The notes beneath the pieces are model-generated. The model saw nothing but the letters and a program-made list of their open reading frames with translations. It was not told the DNA's origin and did no database searches. 64,000 nucleotides of DNA from JACPFV01 sp038043245 (GTDB taxonomy: Bacteria; Pseudomonadota; Gammaproteobacteria; Nevskiales; Nevskiaceae), in assembly GCA_038043245.1 (NCBI GenBank), contig JBBTCH010000003.1, positions 186,001-250,000 of the forward strand. The letters are read 5' to 3'. Positions 8,829-17,532 of this stretch are shown here, one piece after another. The position numbers and the translations under genes are program-made. Each line of letters starts with the position of its first letter. The stretch's first letter is position 1.

Positions 8829-10622
8829 CTAGAAATGCTTTGCGGCCGTTTTCAGAAGCGTGTCATCGAGGCGGTCGAGCAGTTCGGCCCAGCCCTTGGT
8901 CTTTGGCAGTTCATGGACGAAGAAATAGCGGCAGGCGGCGAGCTTGCCTTCATAGAAATCACGCTCGCTGCCCTTGGCGCTGCCAAGCGCAGCGCTGGCG
9001 ACCTGCGCTTGCGCCAGCCACTGCCAGGCGATGAGGGTGTGACCGAACATCTCCAGATAAGCCATCGAGTTGGCCATCGCCAATTCGAGCTGGCCTTTGG
9101 CGGCCGCGCCGCCGAGCTTCATCGTCACCGACTCGATGCGCGTCAGCGCCTCACGCAGGTCCTGCGCGTGTGCAGCCAATGCGGCGGGCGCGGCGTCGGC
9201 GGTTTTGCGGATGCGCGCGAACAGCGTCTGCATGGTTTTGCCACCATCGCCCATCACTTTGCGGCCGAGCAGGTCCAGCGACTGGATGCTGTTGGTGCCT
9301 TCGTGGATCAGGTTGAGGCGGTTGTCTCGATAGAGGCGTTCGACCGGATAGTCGCGCGTATAGCCGTAGCCGCCGAGCACCTGGATCGCCATCTTGTTGG
9401 CTTCCAGACACCACTCGCTGGGCCAGGCTTTGACGATGGGCGTGATCAGGTCGAGCAGGCGTGACGCCTCTTGGCGCACGGCTTCATCCGGATGTGCTTG
9501 TTGCTCATCCACCAGACGCGCACAGTAAAGACCGAGCGCGAGCCCGCCTTCGACGTAGGCCTTCTGCAGCAGCAGCATGCGTTTGACGTCGGCATGCTCG
9601 ATGATCGGTACCGGCGGCGAAGCCGGATCTTTGTTGCTCAGCGCGCGGCCCTGTGGCCGGCCCTTGGCGTACTCCAGCGAGTGACGATACCCGGCGTAAC
9701 CCAGCGCCACCGCACCCATGCCGACGCCGATGCGCGCCTCGTTCATCATGTGGAACATGCAGGCGAGCCCTTTGTTGGGTTCGCCGACGAGTTCACCGAC
9801 GCACTCTTCGCCGTCGCCGAACGCCAGCGCGGTGTTGGTGGTGCCGCGATAACCCATCTTGTGATTCAGGCCGATCAGTTTTACGCCGTTGCGCGCGCCG
9901 ACCGCGCCGTTGGCGTTGACCTGTTTCTTCGGGACGATGAACAGTGAGATGCCCTTGACGCCCGCGGGCGCGCCTTCGATCTTTGCCAGCACCATGTGCA
10001 CGATGTTCTCGGACAGATCGTGCTCGCCGGTGGAGATCCACATCTTGTTGCCGGTGATGGCGTAGCCGCCGTCCTTGCGCGGTGTCGCCTTGGTCTTGAT
10101 ATCGCCGAGCGATGAACCCGCCTGCGGCTCGGACAGGCACATGGTGCCGAAGAAACGGCCTTCGACGATGGGCTTCATGTAGCGCTGTTTCTGATCGGTG
10201 CTGCCGTGGGCGCCGATCAGGTGCGCGGCACCGATAGCGAGGAATGGATAGCCGGCGGTGCCGATGTTGGCGGCCGAGAACCAGGCGCCGATGCCGGAAG
10301 TGACCATCGCCGGCAGTTGCAGGCCGCCATCGGCATTGTCGAACGAGGCGCCCATGAAGCCGCCGGCGATGTAGGCGTCCAGCGCCTGCTTCACTTCTTT
10401 GGGCTGGTGCACGCGCGTGCCGTCGAAATGCGGCTCGTTGGCGTCGGCCAGCGCCGCATGCGGCTGGAACTGCTCTTCGGCCAGCGTCGCCGCGGCTTCG
10501 AGTATCGCGTCGCAGGTGTCGCGGTCGTGCTGGCGGTAATGCTCGAATTGGAGGATTTCGGGGAGTTGGTGCAGTTCGTACAGCTGGAAGGCGAGGTCGC
10601 GGCGGCTGAAGAAATCAGTCAT
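8829..10622 (-). CDS. Acyl-CoA dehydrogenase, long form with extra C-terminal domain (DmdC-like)
   Basis: FAD-dependent oxidation of an acyl-CoA thioester. At 597 residues it is longer than classic acyl-CoA dehydrogenases; the C-terminal extra domain and the N-terminal YELHQLPEIL segment match the branch annotated as 3-methylmercaptopropionyl-CoA dehydrogenase or acyl-CoA dehydrogenase with C-terminal domain. Visible motifs are MCLSEPQAGSSLGDIKT, the substrate/FAD segment GYRGTTNTALAF, and QVLGGYGYTRDYPVERLYRD. The ATG at 10622 has a good Shine-Dalgarno (GAGG), and that site lies inside the terminal repeat of an inserted element (10625-10889). The upstream tetR gene is a plausible regulator. 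The exact substrate cannot be told. Confidence 0.88.
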   Translation of the reverse strand: MTDFFSRRDLAFQLYELHQLPEILQFEHYRQHDRDTCDAILEAAATLAEEQFQPHAALADANEPHFDGTRVHQPKEVKQALDAYIAGGFMGASFDNADGGLQLPAMVTSGIGAWFSAANIGTAGYPFLAIGAAHLIGAHGSTDQKQRYMKPIVEGRFFGTMCLSEPQAGSSLGDIKTKATPRKDGGYAITGNKMWISTGEHDLSENIVHMVLAKIEGAPAGVKGISLFIVPKKQVNANGAVGARNGVKLIGLNHKMGYRGTTNTALAFGDGEECVGELVGEPNKGLACMFHMMNEARIGVGMGAVALGYAGYRHSLEYAKGRPQGRALSNKDPASPPVPIIEHADVKRMLLLQKAYVEGGLALGLYCARLVDEQQAHPDEAVRQEASRLLDLITPIVKAWPSEWCLEANKMAIQVLGGYGYTRDYPVERLYRDNRLNLIHEGTNSIQSLDLLGRKVMGDGGKTMQTLFARIRKTADAAPAALAAHAQDLREALTRIESVTMKLGGAAAKGQLELAMANSMAYLEMFGHTLIAWQWLAQAQVASAALGSAKGSERDFYEGKLAACRYFFVHELPKTKGWAELLDRLDDTLLKTAAKHF

Positions 10623-10624
10623 CG

Positions 10625-10889
10625 GAGCCTCACTGTGAATAATTCGTGCGCGCGACGGAAGGCCGCTTTCGTGCAGTGCAAGGAACGAGGAGCGCGATGT
10701 GCAAGTGCACTTAAGCGACGAGTGACGCCGCAATGTGCGAAAGCGGTCCCGTCCCGAAGGGTTGCGCCCCTAAACGCGCCATTCATCGTTGCTCGCCCCT
10801 TGCTTGCAGTCAGCAGGCGTCGGGACTCGCGCCTTGCCTGGCGCGTTTGGGGGCAGCAACGCACGCATGAATTATTCACAGTGAGGCTC
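10625..10889. mobile_element. Non-coding inverted-repeat element (MITE-like), about 265 bp
   Basis: The ends, 10625-10645 and 10869-10889, are perfect 21-bp inverted copies; with one mismatch the match runs about five bases further inward. A second nested inverted repeat lies inside (about 10761-10780 against 10840-10860). No convincing ORF is present. The right end encodes the last residues and stop of tetR (LEPHCE-stop), and the left end supplies the Shine-Dalgarno of the acyl-CoA dehydrogenase. This architecture fits a miniature inverted-repeat element, but a transposase family and target duplication cannot be assigned from this one copy. Confidence 0.55.
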
Positions 10890-11576
10890 TAGTTCTTCGG
10901 TTTTTCCGGCGAGGGCCAGCTGTGCGGCTTCGGACATGCCGTAGGTGGACAGCGTCAGATAGAGCACCACCGGCAGCTGCGAGATCAGGTTTTTGCCGCG
11001 GCCTTTTTCCAGCTCGATGGCGACGATGGTGTTGTGCGAGCCGACCAGCGCGGAATACACGCTGTCCGGTAGCACCGGCAGTTTGCGGTTCTTCTCACGC
11101 AACCGCGCGTGGATCTCGCGATGCATGCCGGCGAACACCTCGTGCGCGCGTTCTTTTTTCTCCAGCGCGCGCTCGCCGGCCGAGCGGATGCCGACCAGAA
11201 ACGCCTTGCCGATCTCCGGATCCTTGGAGAAGAACTCCAGATAGGCGCGGTGCTCGATGACGGCCTGTTCCAGCGGCGTGGTGATGCCGCGCACCGCTTT
11301 CTGGATGTGGTTGATCAGCGCGGTATGCGCGACTTTATAGGCGGCGAGGAAGCAGTCTTCCTTGTCCTTGAACAGCTCGTAGAAGGTCTTGCGCGAGACG
11401 CGCACTTCGACCAGGGCGTCGGCGACGCTGGCTTCCGCAAAGCCCTTGCGCGCGATCGCGCGGGTCATGCCCAGCATCAGCCGGCGGCGCTGGGTGTCAG
11501 TCACTTCTTCCGGTGACGGTCGCTGGAAAGGCGCAACGCCCCAGAGGGAATCGGCAACAAGATCGTCGGCGGGCAT
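10872..11576 (-). CDS. TetR/AcrR-family transcriptional regulator
   Basis: A 234-residue predicted repressor. The N-terminal helix-turn-helix region reads TRAIARKGFAEASVADALVEVRVSRKTFYELFKDKEDC, typical of TetR proteins; the remaining all-helical part would bind ligand and dimerise. The ATG at 11576 was chosen because an in-frame start at 11705 would run through the whole divergent promoter region. The gene lies directly upstream of an acyl-CoA dehydrogenase on the same strand, so an acyl-CoA-related ligand is plausible but unproven. Its last codons and stop come from the terminal repeat of the inserted element, so the original C-terminus may have been replaced. A candidate operator lies at 11622-11633. 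Confidence 0.85.
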   Translation of the reverse strand: MPADDLVADSLWGVAPFQRPSPEEVTDTQRRRLMLGMTRAIARKGFAEASVADALVEVRVSRKTFYELFKDKEDCFLAAYKVAHTALINHIQKAVRGITTPLEQAVIEHRAYLEFFSKDPEIGKAFLVGIRSAGERALEKKERAHEVFAGMHREIHARLREKNRKLPVLPDSVYSALVGSHNTIVAIELEKGRGKNLISQLPVVLYLTLSTYGMSEAAQLALAGKTEELEPHCE

Positions 11577-11621
11577 AGGCAAGGTCAGGGTTCTTGAGTT
11601 GGATTTTAACGCGGAAACGAA

Positions 11622-11633
11622 ACTGTTTACAGT
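11622..11633. promoter_or_regulatory. Candidate TetR operator, ACTGT-TT-ACAGT
   Basis: A short inverted repeat with 5-bp perfect arms lies 46 bp upstream of the tetR start in the region shared with the divergent ygfB gene. TetR proteins commonly autoregulate from such sites. The arms are short, so a chance occurrence is possible. Confidence 0.3.
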
Positions 11634-11703
11634 CTGCGTCCTCTGAGAAACTGGAAAGGGGTTGAATAGAGGTTCTCGCATATTAAGGCGATAATCACGC
11701 CCC

Positions 11704-12276
11704 ATGTCCGAAGCTCTACATTACTCAGACCTGTCCGCCGCGCTGGAGCGCCATGGCTATGGCGAGGAAGCCGCGCAATTCCACGGCATGCTCTGTGGTG
11801 CGCTGTGCGTGAAGCCAGTGCAGCAGATCGACCTGTCGCAGCTGCTGGTCGAGGGCCACGCGACCCAGGCCGAAGATGTCGCGCCGGACGGCGCGCTGTG
11901 TCAGCTGTGCGAACAATCGGCGCGATCGCTCGCCAGCGCCGAGATGACCTTTGCGCCGCTGCTGCCCGACGATGACGAGACCCTGGCGGCGCGCGCGCAA
12001 TCGCTCGGTGCCTGGTGCGAGGGGTTCCTGTTCGGCCTGTCGTCGGGTCCGCCGCTGGACATGAAGCGCTGTTCGGCGGAGATGAAGGAGATCCTGCGCG
12101 ATCTCACCCAGTTCACCCACGCGGTGCTCAACGACGGTGACGACACCGAGATCGAAGAAACCGCCTACGCCGAACTCGTTGAATACCTGCGCGTCGGCGT
12201 GCAGCTGATCTTCATGGAACTGCATGGCAGCAGCGCCCAACGCAAACCCGCCGACAACCAACCGACCTTGCACTAA
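11704..12276 (+). CDS. ygfB: YgfB/YecA (UPF0149) family protein
   Basis: A 190-residue protein close to the length of E. coli YgfB (192). It has the family pattern: the N-terminal LHYSDLSAALERHGYGEEAAQFHGMLCGALC, then LGAWCEGFLFGL near residue 100 and a FTHAVLNDGDDTEIEETAYAELVEYLRVG-like C-terminal region. Position supports the call: ygfB-pepP-ubiH-ubiI is the conserved order in gammaproteobacteria. It begins the plus-strand operon, two bases ahead of pepP. The biochemical function of the family is not well defined. Confidence 0.92.
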   Translation: MSEALHYSDLSAALERHGYGEEAAQFHGMLCGALCVKPVQQIDLSQLLVEGHATQAEDVAPDGALCQLCEQSARSLASAEMTFAPLLPDDDETLAARAQSLGAWCEGFLFGLSSGPPLDMKRCSAEMKEILRDLTQFTHAVLNDGDDTEIEETAYAELVEYLRVGVQLIFMELHGSSAQRKPADNQPTLH

Positions 12277-12278
12277 TC

Positions 12279-13601
12279 ATGACCGGACCGACCCGCATCC
12301 AGCTCGATCAACACACTGCCCGCCGTGGCCGCCTGATGCAGGCGATGGGACCGGACGGCATCGCCATCATCCCGTCGGCGCGCGAGGTGATCCGCGCGCG
12401 CGACACGCATTACCGCTTCCGCCAGGACAGCGATTTCCGTTATCTCACCGGCTTTCCTGAACCCGACTCGATCGCGGTGCTGGCGCCGGGCCGGCCGGAA
12501 GGCGAGTACGTGCTGTTCGTGCGGCCGCGCGATGCGGCGATGGAGATCTGGAACGGCCGCCGTGCCGGCTTGGAGGGCGCCAAGAAACAGTTCCGGGCCG
12601 ACCAGACTTTTGTCATCGGCGATTTTGATAAGGAGCTGCCGAAGCTGATCGCCAATCGCGCGCGCGTCCATTACACGCTCGGTGAGCATCCGGAACTCGA
12701 CCACAAGATCACCGCTTGTGTGAAAGAGACTCGCGAGCTGTCGCGGCGCGGGCCGTCAGCGCCGTCAGAGTTCCTGTCGCTGGACGCCAGCCTGCACGAG
12801 ATGCGCCTGCACAAAACGCCGGCGGAGATCGAGATCATCAAGAAAGCTTGTGCCATCAGCGCGCAGGCGCACGTGCGCGCGATGCAATACACCAGCCCTG
12901 GCCTTTGGGAATATGAAGTGATGGCGGAGATCCACCACGAGTTTGAGCAGCACGGCATGGAGCCGGGCTATGGCTCCATCGTTGGTGGCGGCGATAACGC
13001 CTGCATCCTGCATTACGTCGAGAACAACGCGGTGCTCAAGTCCGGCGATCTGCTGCTGATTGACGCCGGCGGCGAACTCAACGGTTACACCGCCGACATC
13101 ACCCGCACGTTCCCGGTCGGTGGCAAGTTCAGTCCCGCGCAGAAAGCAGTGTACGAAGTCGTGCTGGCGGCGCAGAAGGCCGCGACCGTCGAACTGGTGG
13201 TCGGCAACTCCACCGACGCACCACACAAGGTGGCAACACGTGTGCTCACCGAGGGCATGGTGGAGCTCGGCCTGCTGAAAGGGCCGGCGGCGGCGCGCAT
13301 CAAGGACGAGTCGTACAAGCGTTTCTTCATGCACGGCACCGGTCACTGGCTGGGGCTGGATGTGCACGACGTCGGTCGTTACAAGCTCGATAACAAATAC
13401 CGGCCGTTCGCCGCCGGCATGGTGATGACCGTCGAGCCCGGCATCTACATCGCGCCCGGCAGCGAGGGTGTGGACAAAAAGTTCTGGGGCATCGGCATCC
13501 GCATCGAGGACGACGTGCTGGTCACCGCCAAGGGTCCGCAGGTGCTGACTTCGGGTGTGCCCAAAGAAGTGAAGGAAATTGAGGCCTTAATGAGGGGATG
13601 A
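12279..13601 (+). CDS. pepP: Xaa-Pro aminopeptidase P
   Basis: Removes N-terminal residues preceding proline in the cytoplasm. The 440-residue length equals that of E. coli PepP (441). The N-terminal creatinase-like domain is followed by the pita-bread metallopeptidase fold with all five metal ligands: Asp in LLIDAGGE and TADITRTF, His in HGTGHWLGLDVHD, Glu in TVEPGIYI and Glu in GIRIEDD. The stop codon (13599-13601) overlaps an ATG (ATGA) that begins a vestigial copy of the ubiH start, showing that pepP and ubiH were once directly coupled. Confidence 0.96.
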   Translation: MTGPTRIQLDQHTARRGRLMQAMGPDGIAIIPSAREVIRARDTHYRFRQDSDFRYLTGFPEPDSIAVLAPGRPEGEYVLFVRPRDAAMEIWNGRRAGLEGAKKQFRADQTFVIGDFDKELPKLIANRARVHYTLGEHPELDHKITACVKETRELSRRGPSAPSEFLSLDASLHEMRLHKTPAEIEIIKKACAISAQAHVRAMQYTSPGLWEYEVMAEIHHEFEQHGMEPGYGSIVGGGDNACILHYVENNAVLKSGDLLLIDAGGELNGYTADITRTFPVGGKFSPAQKAVYEVVLAAQKAATVELVVGNSTDAPHKVATRVLTEGMVELGLLKGPAAARIKDESYKRFFMHGTGHWLGLDVHDVGRYKLDNKYRPFAAGMVMTVEPGIYIAPGSEGVDKKFWGIGIRIEDDVLVTAKGPQVLTSGVPKEVKEIEALMRG

Positions 13602-13736
13602 ACGAACACGACGTTGTCATTGTCGGTGGGTGAGCCGGAGCTTTCGCGAATGTCCGGTGGACATTCGCGCTGGCGAACGCCCGGCCATGGATGGCCGGGC
13701 CGGGCACTGCACCATGGACGGTGTGAGCGCTGAACT
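13598..13736 (+). repeat. Vestigial ubiH start plus inserted multi-hairpin element
   Basis: 13598-13633 reads as an 11-codon mini-ORF (MNEHDVVIVGG-stop) that closely duplicates the real ubiH start (MNDYDVVIVGG) at 13737. The two copies share the run CGACGTTGTCATTGTCGG. Between them is a hairpin-rich segment: an 11-bp perfect stem with a GGT loop at 13645-13669, and a 9-bp stem at 13680-13699. The simplest reading is insertion of a palindromic element at the ubiH 5' end with duplication of the target. Confidence 0.7.
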
Positions 13737-14903
13737 ATGAATGACTACGACGTTGTCATTGTCGGCGGAGGGCTCGTCGGCGCATCTCTGGCGGTCGCTT
13801 TAGCTCCACTGTCATTGAAAGTGGCGTTGGTTGAAACAGCGCCTTTCCCCGAGACAAAACCAAGCTGGGACGAACGCTGCATCGGCCTCAACGAGGCGAC
13901 GCGTGTCATCTTCGAGCGCATGGGCGTGTGGGCAGCCATCCGCCCAGAGGCCGAACCGATCCTGTCCACCCATATCTCCGAACGCGGTCGCTTTGGGGTC
14001 GCGCGATTCACCGCGCAAGAAGCCGGTCTCGAAGCCTTGGGCTACAACACGCCAATGCGCACCATCGGCGGCGTGCTTTGGAAGAGCCTCTCAGGTGCGC
14101 CAAACGTCCGCGTCATCTGCCCTGCGCAGGTGACCGCGCTGACGCACAGGCCGGATGCCGTTCGCCTGACACTTTCCACGAACGAATCACTGACTGCACG
14201 GCTGGTGGTCGCAGCCGATGGTGCGCAGTCGGCAGTGCGGCGTATGCACGGCATCGGTGGCGAAGAACGCAACTACGGCCAGACCGCGATTGTCGGCGCC
14301 GTGAAGCCGGAACGCGCGCATCACGGCGTTGCTTACGAGCGCTTCACTCCGGACGGCCCCATCGCCGTGTTGCCGCGCCATGACAATGCCTGCGTCAGCA
14401 TCTGGACGGTGCCGACCGAAAAATCCAAGGTGATTCTCGGCTGGGACGATGAACGCTATCTCGCCGAGTTCCAGTCCGCGTTTGGCAATCGTCTGGGCCG
14501 TTTTCTCGAAACCGGCCGCCGCAGCGGTTACCCACTGTCGCGGGTGATGAGCGAAAAACTGACGGCCGCGCGCACGGTCTTCGCCGGCAATGCCGCACAG
14601 ACCCTGCACCCGGTCGCTGCGCAGGGCTTCAACCTCGGCCTGCGTGATGTGGCGACACTAGCCGGTTTGCTGATGAAAGCATCGGATCCCGGTGCTCCCG
14701 AGCTGTTGCATGAATACGAAGCGCGGCGCGAGCAGGATCGCTCGGCGACGGCGGGATTCACCGACCGATTGGTGCGCACGTTTTCCAATGATGTGCCCGG
14801 CTTGCGTGGGCTGCGGCACCTCGGCCTGCTGGCGCTGGATCTGATTCCGCCGGTGAAAGAATCTGTGATGAGACAAAACCTCGGCCAGAACGCTGCCCTC
14901 TGA
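13737..14903 (+). CDS. ubiH: 2-octaprenyl-6-methoxyphenol hydroxylase
   Basis: An FAD-dependent aromatic monooxygenase in ubiquinone synthesis (388 residues; E. coli UbiH is 392). The FAD dinucleotide motif GGGLVGASLA is at residues 10-19, the DG motif AADGAQSAVRR is central, and the second FAD motif AGNAAQTLHPVAAQGFNLG is near residue 290, the GNAAQTLHP form being typical of UbiH. The ATG at 13737 is the intact start; a truncated copy of the same start lies 139 bp upstream. It is followed by ubiI with one base between. Confidence 0.93.
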   Translation: MNDYDVVIVGGGLVGASLAVALAPLSLKVALVETAPFPETKPSWDERCIGLNEATRVIFERMGVWAAIRPEAEPILSTHISERGRFGVARFTAQEAGLEALGYNTPMRTIGGVLWKSLSGAPNVRVICPAQVTALTHRPDAVRLTLSTNESLTARLVVAADGAQSAVRRMHGIGGEERNYGQTAIVGAVKPERAHHGVAYERFTPDGPIAVLPRHDNACVSIWTVPTEKSKVILGWDDERYLAEFQSAFGNRLGRFLETGRRSGYPLSRVMSEKLTAARTVFAGNAAQTLHPVAAQGFNLGLRDVATLAGLLMKASDPGAPELLHEYEARREQDRSATAGFTDRLVRTFSNDVPGLRGLRHLGLLALDLIPPVKESVMRQNLGQNAAL

Positions 14904-14904
14904 G

Positions 14905-16068
14905 ATGAAACGCCACGAAATCGCGGTGGTTGGCGGTGGCGTCGTTGGCGTTGCACTGGCGCTGGGTCTGAAGCGCGCGGGTTTTGATGTCGCGCTGATT
15001 GAGCGAACAGTGCCCAACGCACACGACTCCAAAAAATACGATGCGCGTGTCTATGCCTTGTCGCTGGCATCTGCGCAGTTTCTCGCCGCGTTGGGTATTT
15101 GGAGCGAAGTGACCGGCGCGCGCGTCAGCGCCTATCGCGACATGCGCGTCTGGCAGGACGATTTCTCGCAGGAACTGCATTTCAGCGCGCAGGAAACCCA
15201 AACGGAACAGCTGGGCTGGATTGTCGAGAACAGCCTGCTGATGGACCGGTTGTGGGCCGCGCTTTCGGATGTCCCGCGCGTAGTGGGCACGAGCGTGACC
15301 GCCAGCAATTTCGAGACGCGGCCGGTGAGTCTGAGCTTGAGTGATAGCTCGGAGATGCAGGCTGATCTGGTGATTTCCGCCGAAGGTGCGGACTCAGTGC
15401 TGCGCGAAGCCGCAGGGCTCGACGCCATCGGCACGAGTTACGAACAGCGCGCGGTGGTCTGTCATGTCGTCACTGAAAAGCCGCATCAGGCCACCGCCTG
15501 GCAGCGCTTCCTGACTAGCGGGCCTCTGGCATTCCTGCCGTTGTCAGATGGCCGCTCGTCCATCGTCTGGTCGGCGGATGAACCGCTCGCGCGTGAATTG
15601 CTGACGCTGAACGATGAAGATTTTTGCAATCGCTTAGCCGAAGCCTCGCAGCGACGGCTTGGAGGGATTCAGCAAGTTACGCCACGCCTCAGCTTTCCGC
15701 TGCGCATGCAGCACGCCGAACATTACGTGCGCGAAGGCTTTGCGCTGGCCGGCGACAGTGCTCATGTGATTCACCCGCTGGCCGGGCAGGGTGTGAACCT
15801 GGGGCTGGCCGATGCAGCGGCGCTGATCAAGACTCTGACCGAAGCGCGCGAAAAGCAGCAGATGATTGGCTCGCTGCGAGTATTACAGCGCTACGAACGC
15901 GTCCGCCGCGCGGCGAATACCGAAGCAATCGCGTTGACCGACGGACTTTACCGGCTGTTCAATCTCAAACTACCGGTCACAACGCGACTGCGCGAACTGG
16001 GAATGGGTGCGGTGGGCCGGATTGCCCCGCTACGACGTGAAATGGCTCGCCGAGCGATGGGAATTTAA
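14905..16068 (+). CDS. ubiI: UbiI/VisC-type ubiquinone-biosynthesis FAD hydroxylase
   Basis: A second flavin monooxygenase of ubiquinone synthesis, paralogous to UbiH; E. coli UbiI does the C5 hydroxylation. At 387 residues it shows VVGGGVVGVALALGL (FAD), YDARVYALSLAS, the DG motif SAEGADSVLRE and AGDSAHVIHPLAGQGVNLGL. The GDSAH form separates it from UbiH. The position after ubiH matches E. coli, where ubiI (visC) follows ubiH; a UbiF- or UbiM-like substrate range cannot be excluded. Its stop overlaps the stop of the convergent gcvPB gene. Confidence 0.88.
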   Translation: MKRHEIAVVGGGVVGVALALGLKRAGFDVALIERTVPNAHDSKKYDARVYALSLASAQFLAALGIWSEVTGARVSAYRDMRVWQDDFSQELHFSAQETQTEQLGWIVENSLLMDRLWAALSDVPRVVGTSVTASNFETRPVSLSLSDSSEMQADLVISAEGADSVLREAAGLDAIGTSYEQRAVVCHVVTEKPHQATAWQRFLTSGPLAFLPLSDGRSSIVWSADEPLARELLTLNDEDFCNRLAEASQRRLGGIQQVTPRLSFPLRMQHAEHYVREGFALAGDSAHVIHPLAGQGVNLGLADAAALIKTLTEAREKQQMIGSLRVLQRYERVRRAANTEAIALTDGLYRLFNLKLPVTTRLRELGMGAVGRIAPLRREMARRAMGI

Positions 16069-17525
16069 GCCGCCGCGACCCAGCGCACGTCGAGCTGACG
16101 CACCGCGCGCACATCGTCGAGCCGCCGCACCGGCATCTTGTATGGCGCGCCCTTGACGTAGGCGATGTCCTTTTTCGCTTCGTCCCAGATGCTGGCCAGT
16201 GCTTCGATGAAGGCATCCAGCGTCTGCTTGTCCTCGGTCTCGGTCGGCTCGATCAGCAGGCATTCCGGCACCAGCAGCGGGAAGTAGACCGTCGGCGCAT
16301 GGAAGCCGTAGTCGAGCAGTCGCTTGGCGATGTCGGTCGCGGTCAGGTCGATTTCTGCTTTCTGTTTTTTCAGCGTGACGATGAACTCGTGCGAGGCGCG
16401 GCGGTTGCTGAAGGCGAGGTCGAAGCCTTTCTGCTTCAGGCGCGCGGCCAGGTAGTTGGCATTGAGCGCGGCGAATTCGGCGACGCGGTGCATGCCTTCG
16501 CGGCCGAGCAGGCGCGCGTAGATGTAGGCGCGCATCAGCACGCCGGCGTTGCCCATGAAAGCCGACAGCCGGCCAATGGACTGTGGCAGGTCGCGTTCAT
16601 CCAGCCAGCGATAGCTCTGGTCTTTCTTGCCGACCAGCGGGATCGGCATGAACGGCAGCAGCCGCTTGGACACGCCGACCGCACCCGCACCAGGACCGCC
16701 GCCGCCATGCGGCGTCGAGAAGGTCTTGTGCAGGTTCATGTGGATGACGTCGAAACCCATGTCACCCGGCCGCACCTTGCCGAGGATCGCGTTGAGGTTG
16801 GCGCCGTCGTAGTACAGCAGGCCGCCGGCCTTGTGCACGATCTCGGCGATTTGCTTGATGTTGCGCTCGAACACGCCGAGCGTGGACGGGTTGGTCAGCA
16901 TGATGCCGGCGGTCTTCGTCCCCACCGCGGCTTTCAGCGCTTCGAGATCAACGTCGCCCTCAGCGTTGGTCGGGATCTCGCGTGTGACGTAACCACACAT
17001 CGTCGCGGTCGCCGGGTTGGTGCCGTGAGCGGCATCAGGCACCAGGATTTCGGTGCGCGCGGAGTCGTTGCGTGACTTGTGATACGCCTGAATCATCGCC
17101 ACACCGGCGAACTCGCCTTGCGCGCCGGCCATCGGCGTCAGCGATACGCCAGCCATGCCGGTGACGGCCTTGAGGATTTCCTGCAGCTCGTACATGCAGG
17201 CGAGGAACCCCTGCGAATGCGACTCCGGCGCCAGCGGATGGCGTGCAAGAAACTCCGGCAGCATCGCCAGCGTATTGCAGGCGCGCGGGTTGTATTTCAT
17301 CGTGCACGAGCCGAGCGGGTAGAAGTGCGTGTCGATGGAGAAATTCAACCGCGACAGCCGCGTGTAGTGACGCACTGCCTGCAACTCCGACACCTGCGGC
17401 AAGGACGGAGGTGTTGCGCGGCGCAGTGCTGCCGGAATCGCGGCGAAGCTCGTTGCGACGTTCGGTGCCTGTGCGTAGGCGCCGCGGCCTTCACTGCCGA
17501 TCTCAAAAATCAGTTTCTCGCTCAT
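16065..17525 (-). CDS. gcvPB: Glycine dehydrogenase (decarboxylating) subunit 2
   Basis: The PLP-binding half of the two-subunit glycine decarboxylase (P-protein), which decarboxylates glycine and passes the aminomethyl group to GcvH. At 486 residues it carries the PLP-lysine motif MNLHKTFSTPHGGGGPG and the family segment HFYPLGSCTMKYNP. It lies downstream of tpx and works with GcvPA, so the P-protein is of the split type rather than the single ~950-residue form of E. coli. Its stop overlaps that of the convergent ubiI. Confidence 0.96.
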   Translation of the reverse strand: MSEKLIFEIGSEGRGAYAQAPNVATSFAAIPAALRRATPPSLPQVSELQAVRHYTRLSRLNFSIDTHFYPLGSCTMKYNPRACNTLAMLPEFLARHPLAPESHSQGFLACMYELQEILKAVTGMAGVSLTPMAGAQGEFAGVAMIQAYHKSRNDSARTEILVPDAAHGTNPATATMCGYVTREIPTNAEGDVDLEALKAAVGTKTAGIMLTNPSTLGVFERNIKQIAEIVHKAGGLLYYDGANLNAILGKVRPGDMGFDVIHMNLHKTFSTPHGGGGPGAGAVGVSKRLLPFMPIPLVGKKDQSYRWLDERDLPQSIGRLSAFMGNAGVLMRAYIYARLLGREGMHRVAEFAALNANYLAARLKQKGFDLAFSNRRASHEFIVTLKKQKAEIDLTATDIAKRLLDYGFHAPTVYFPLLVPECLLIEPTETEDKQTLDAFIEALASIWDEAKKDIAYVKGAPYKMPVRRLDDVRAVRQLDVRWVAAA

Positions 17526-17532
17526 GCGTTTT

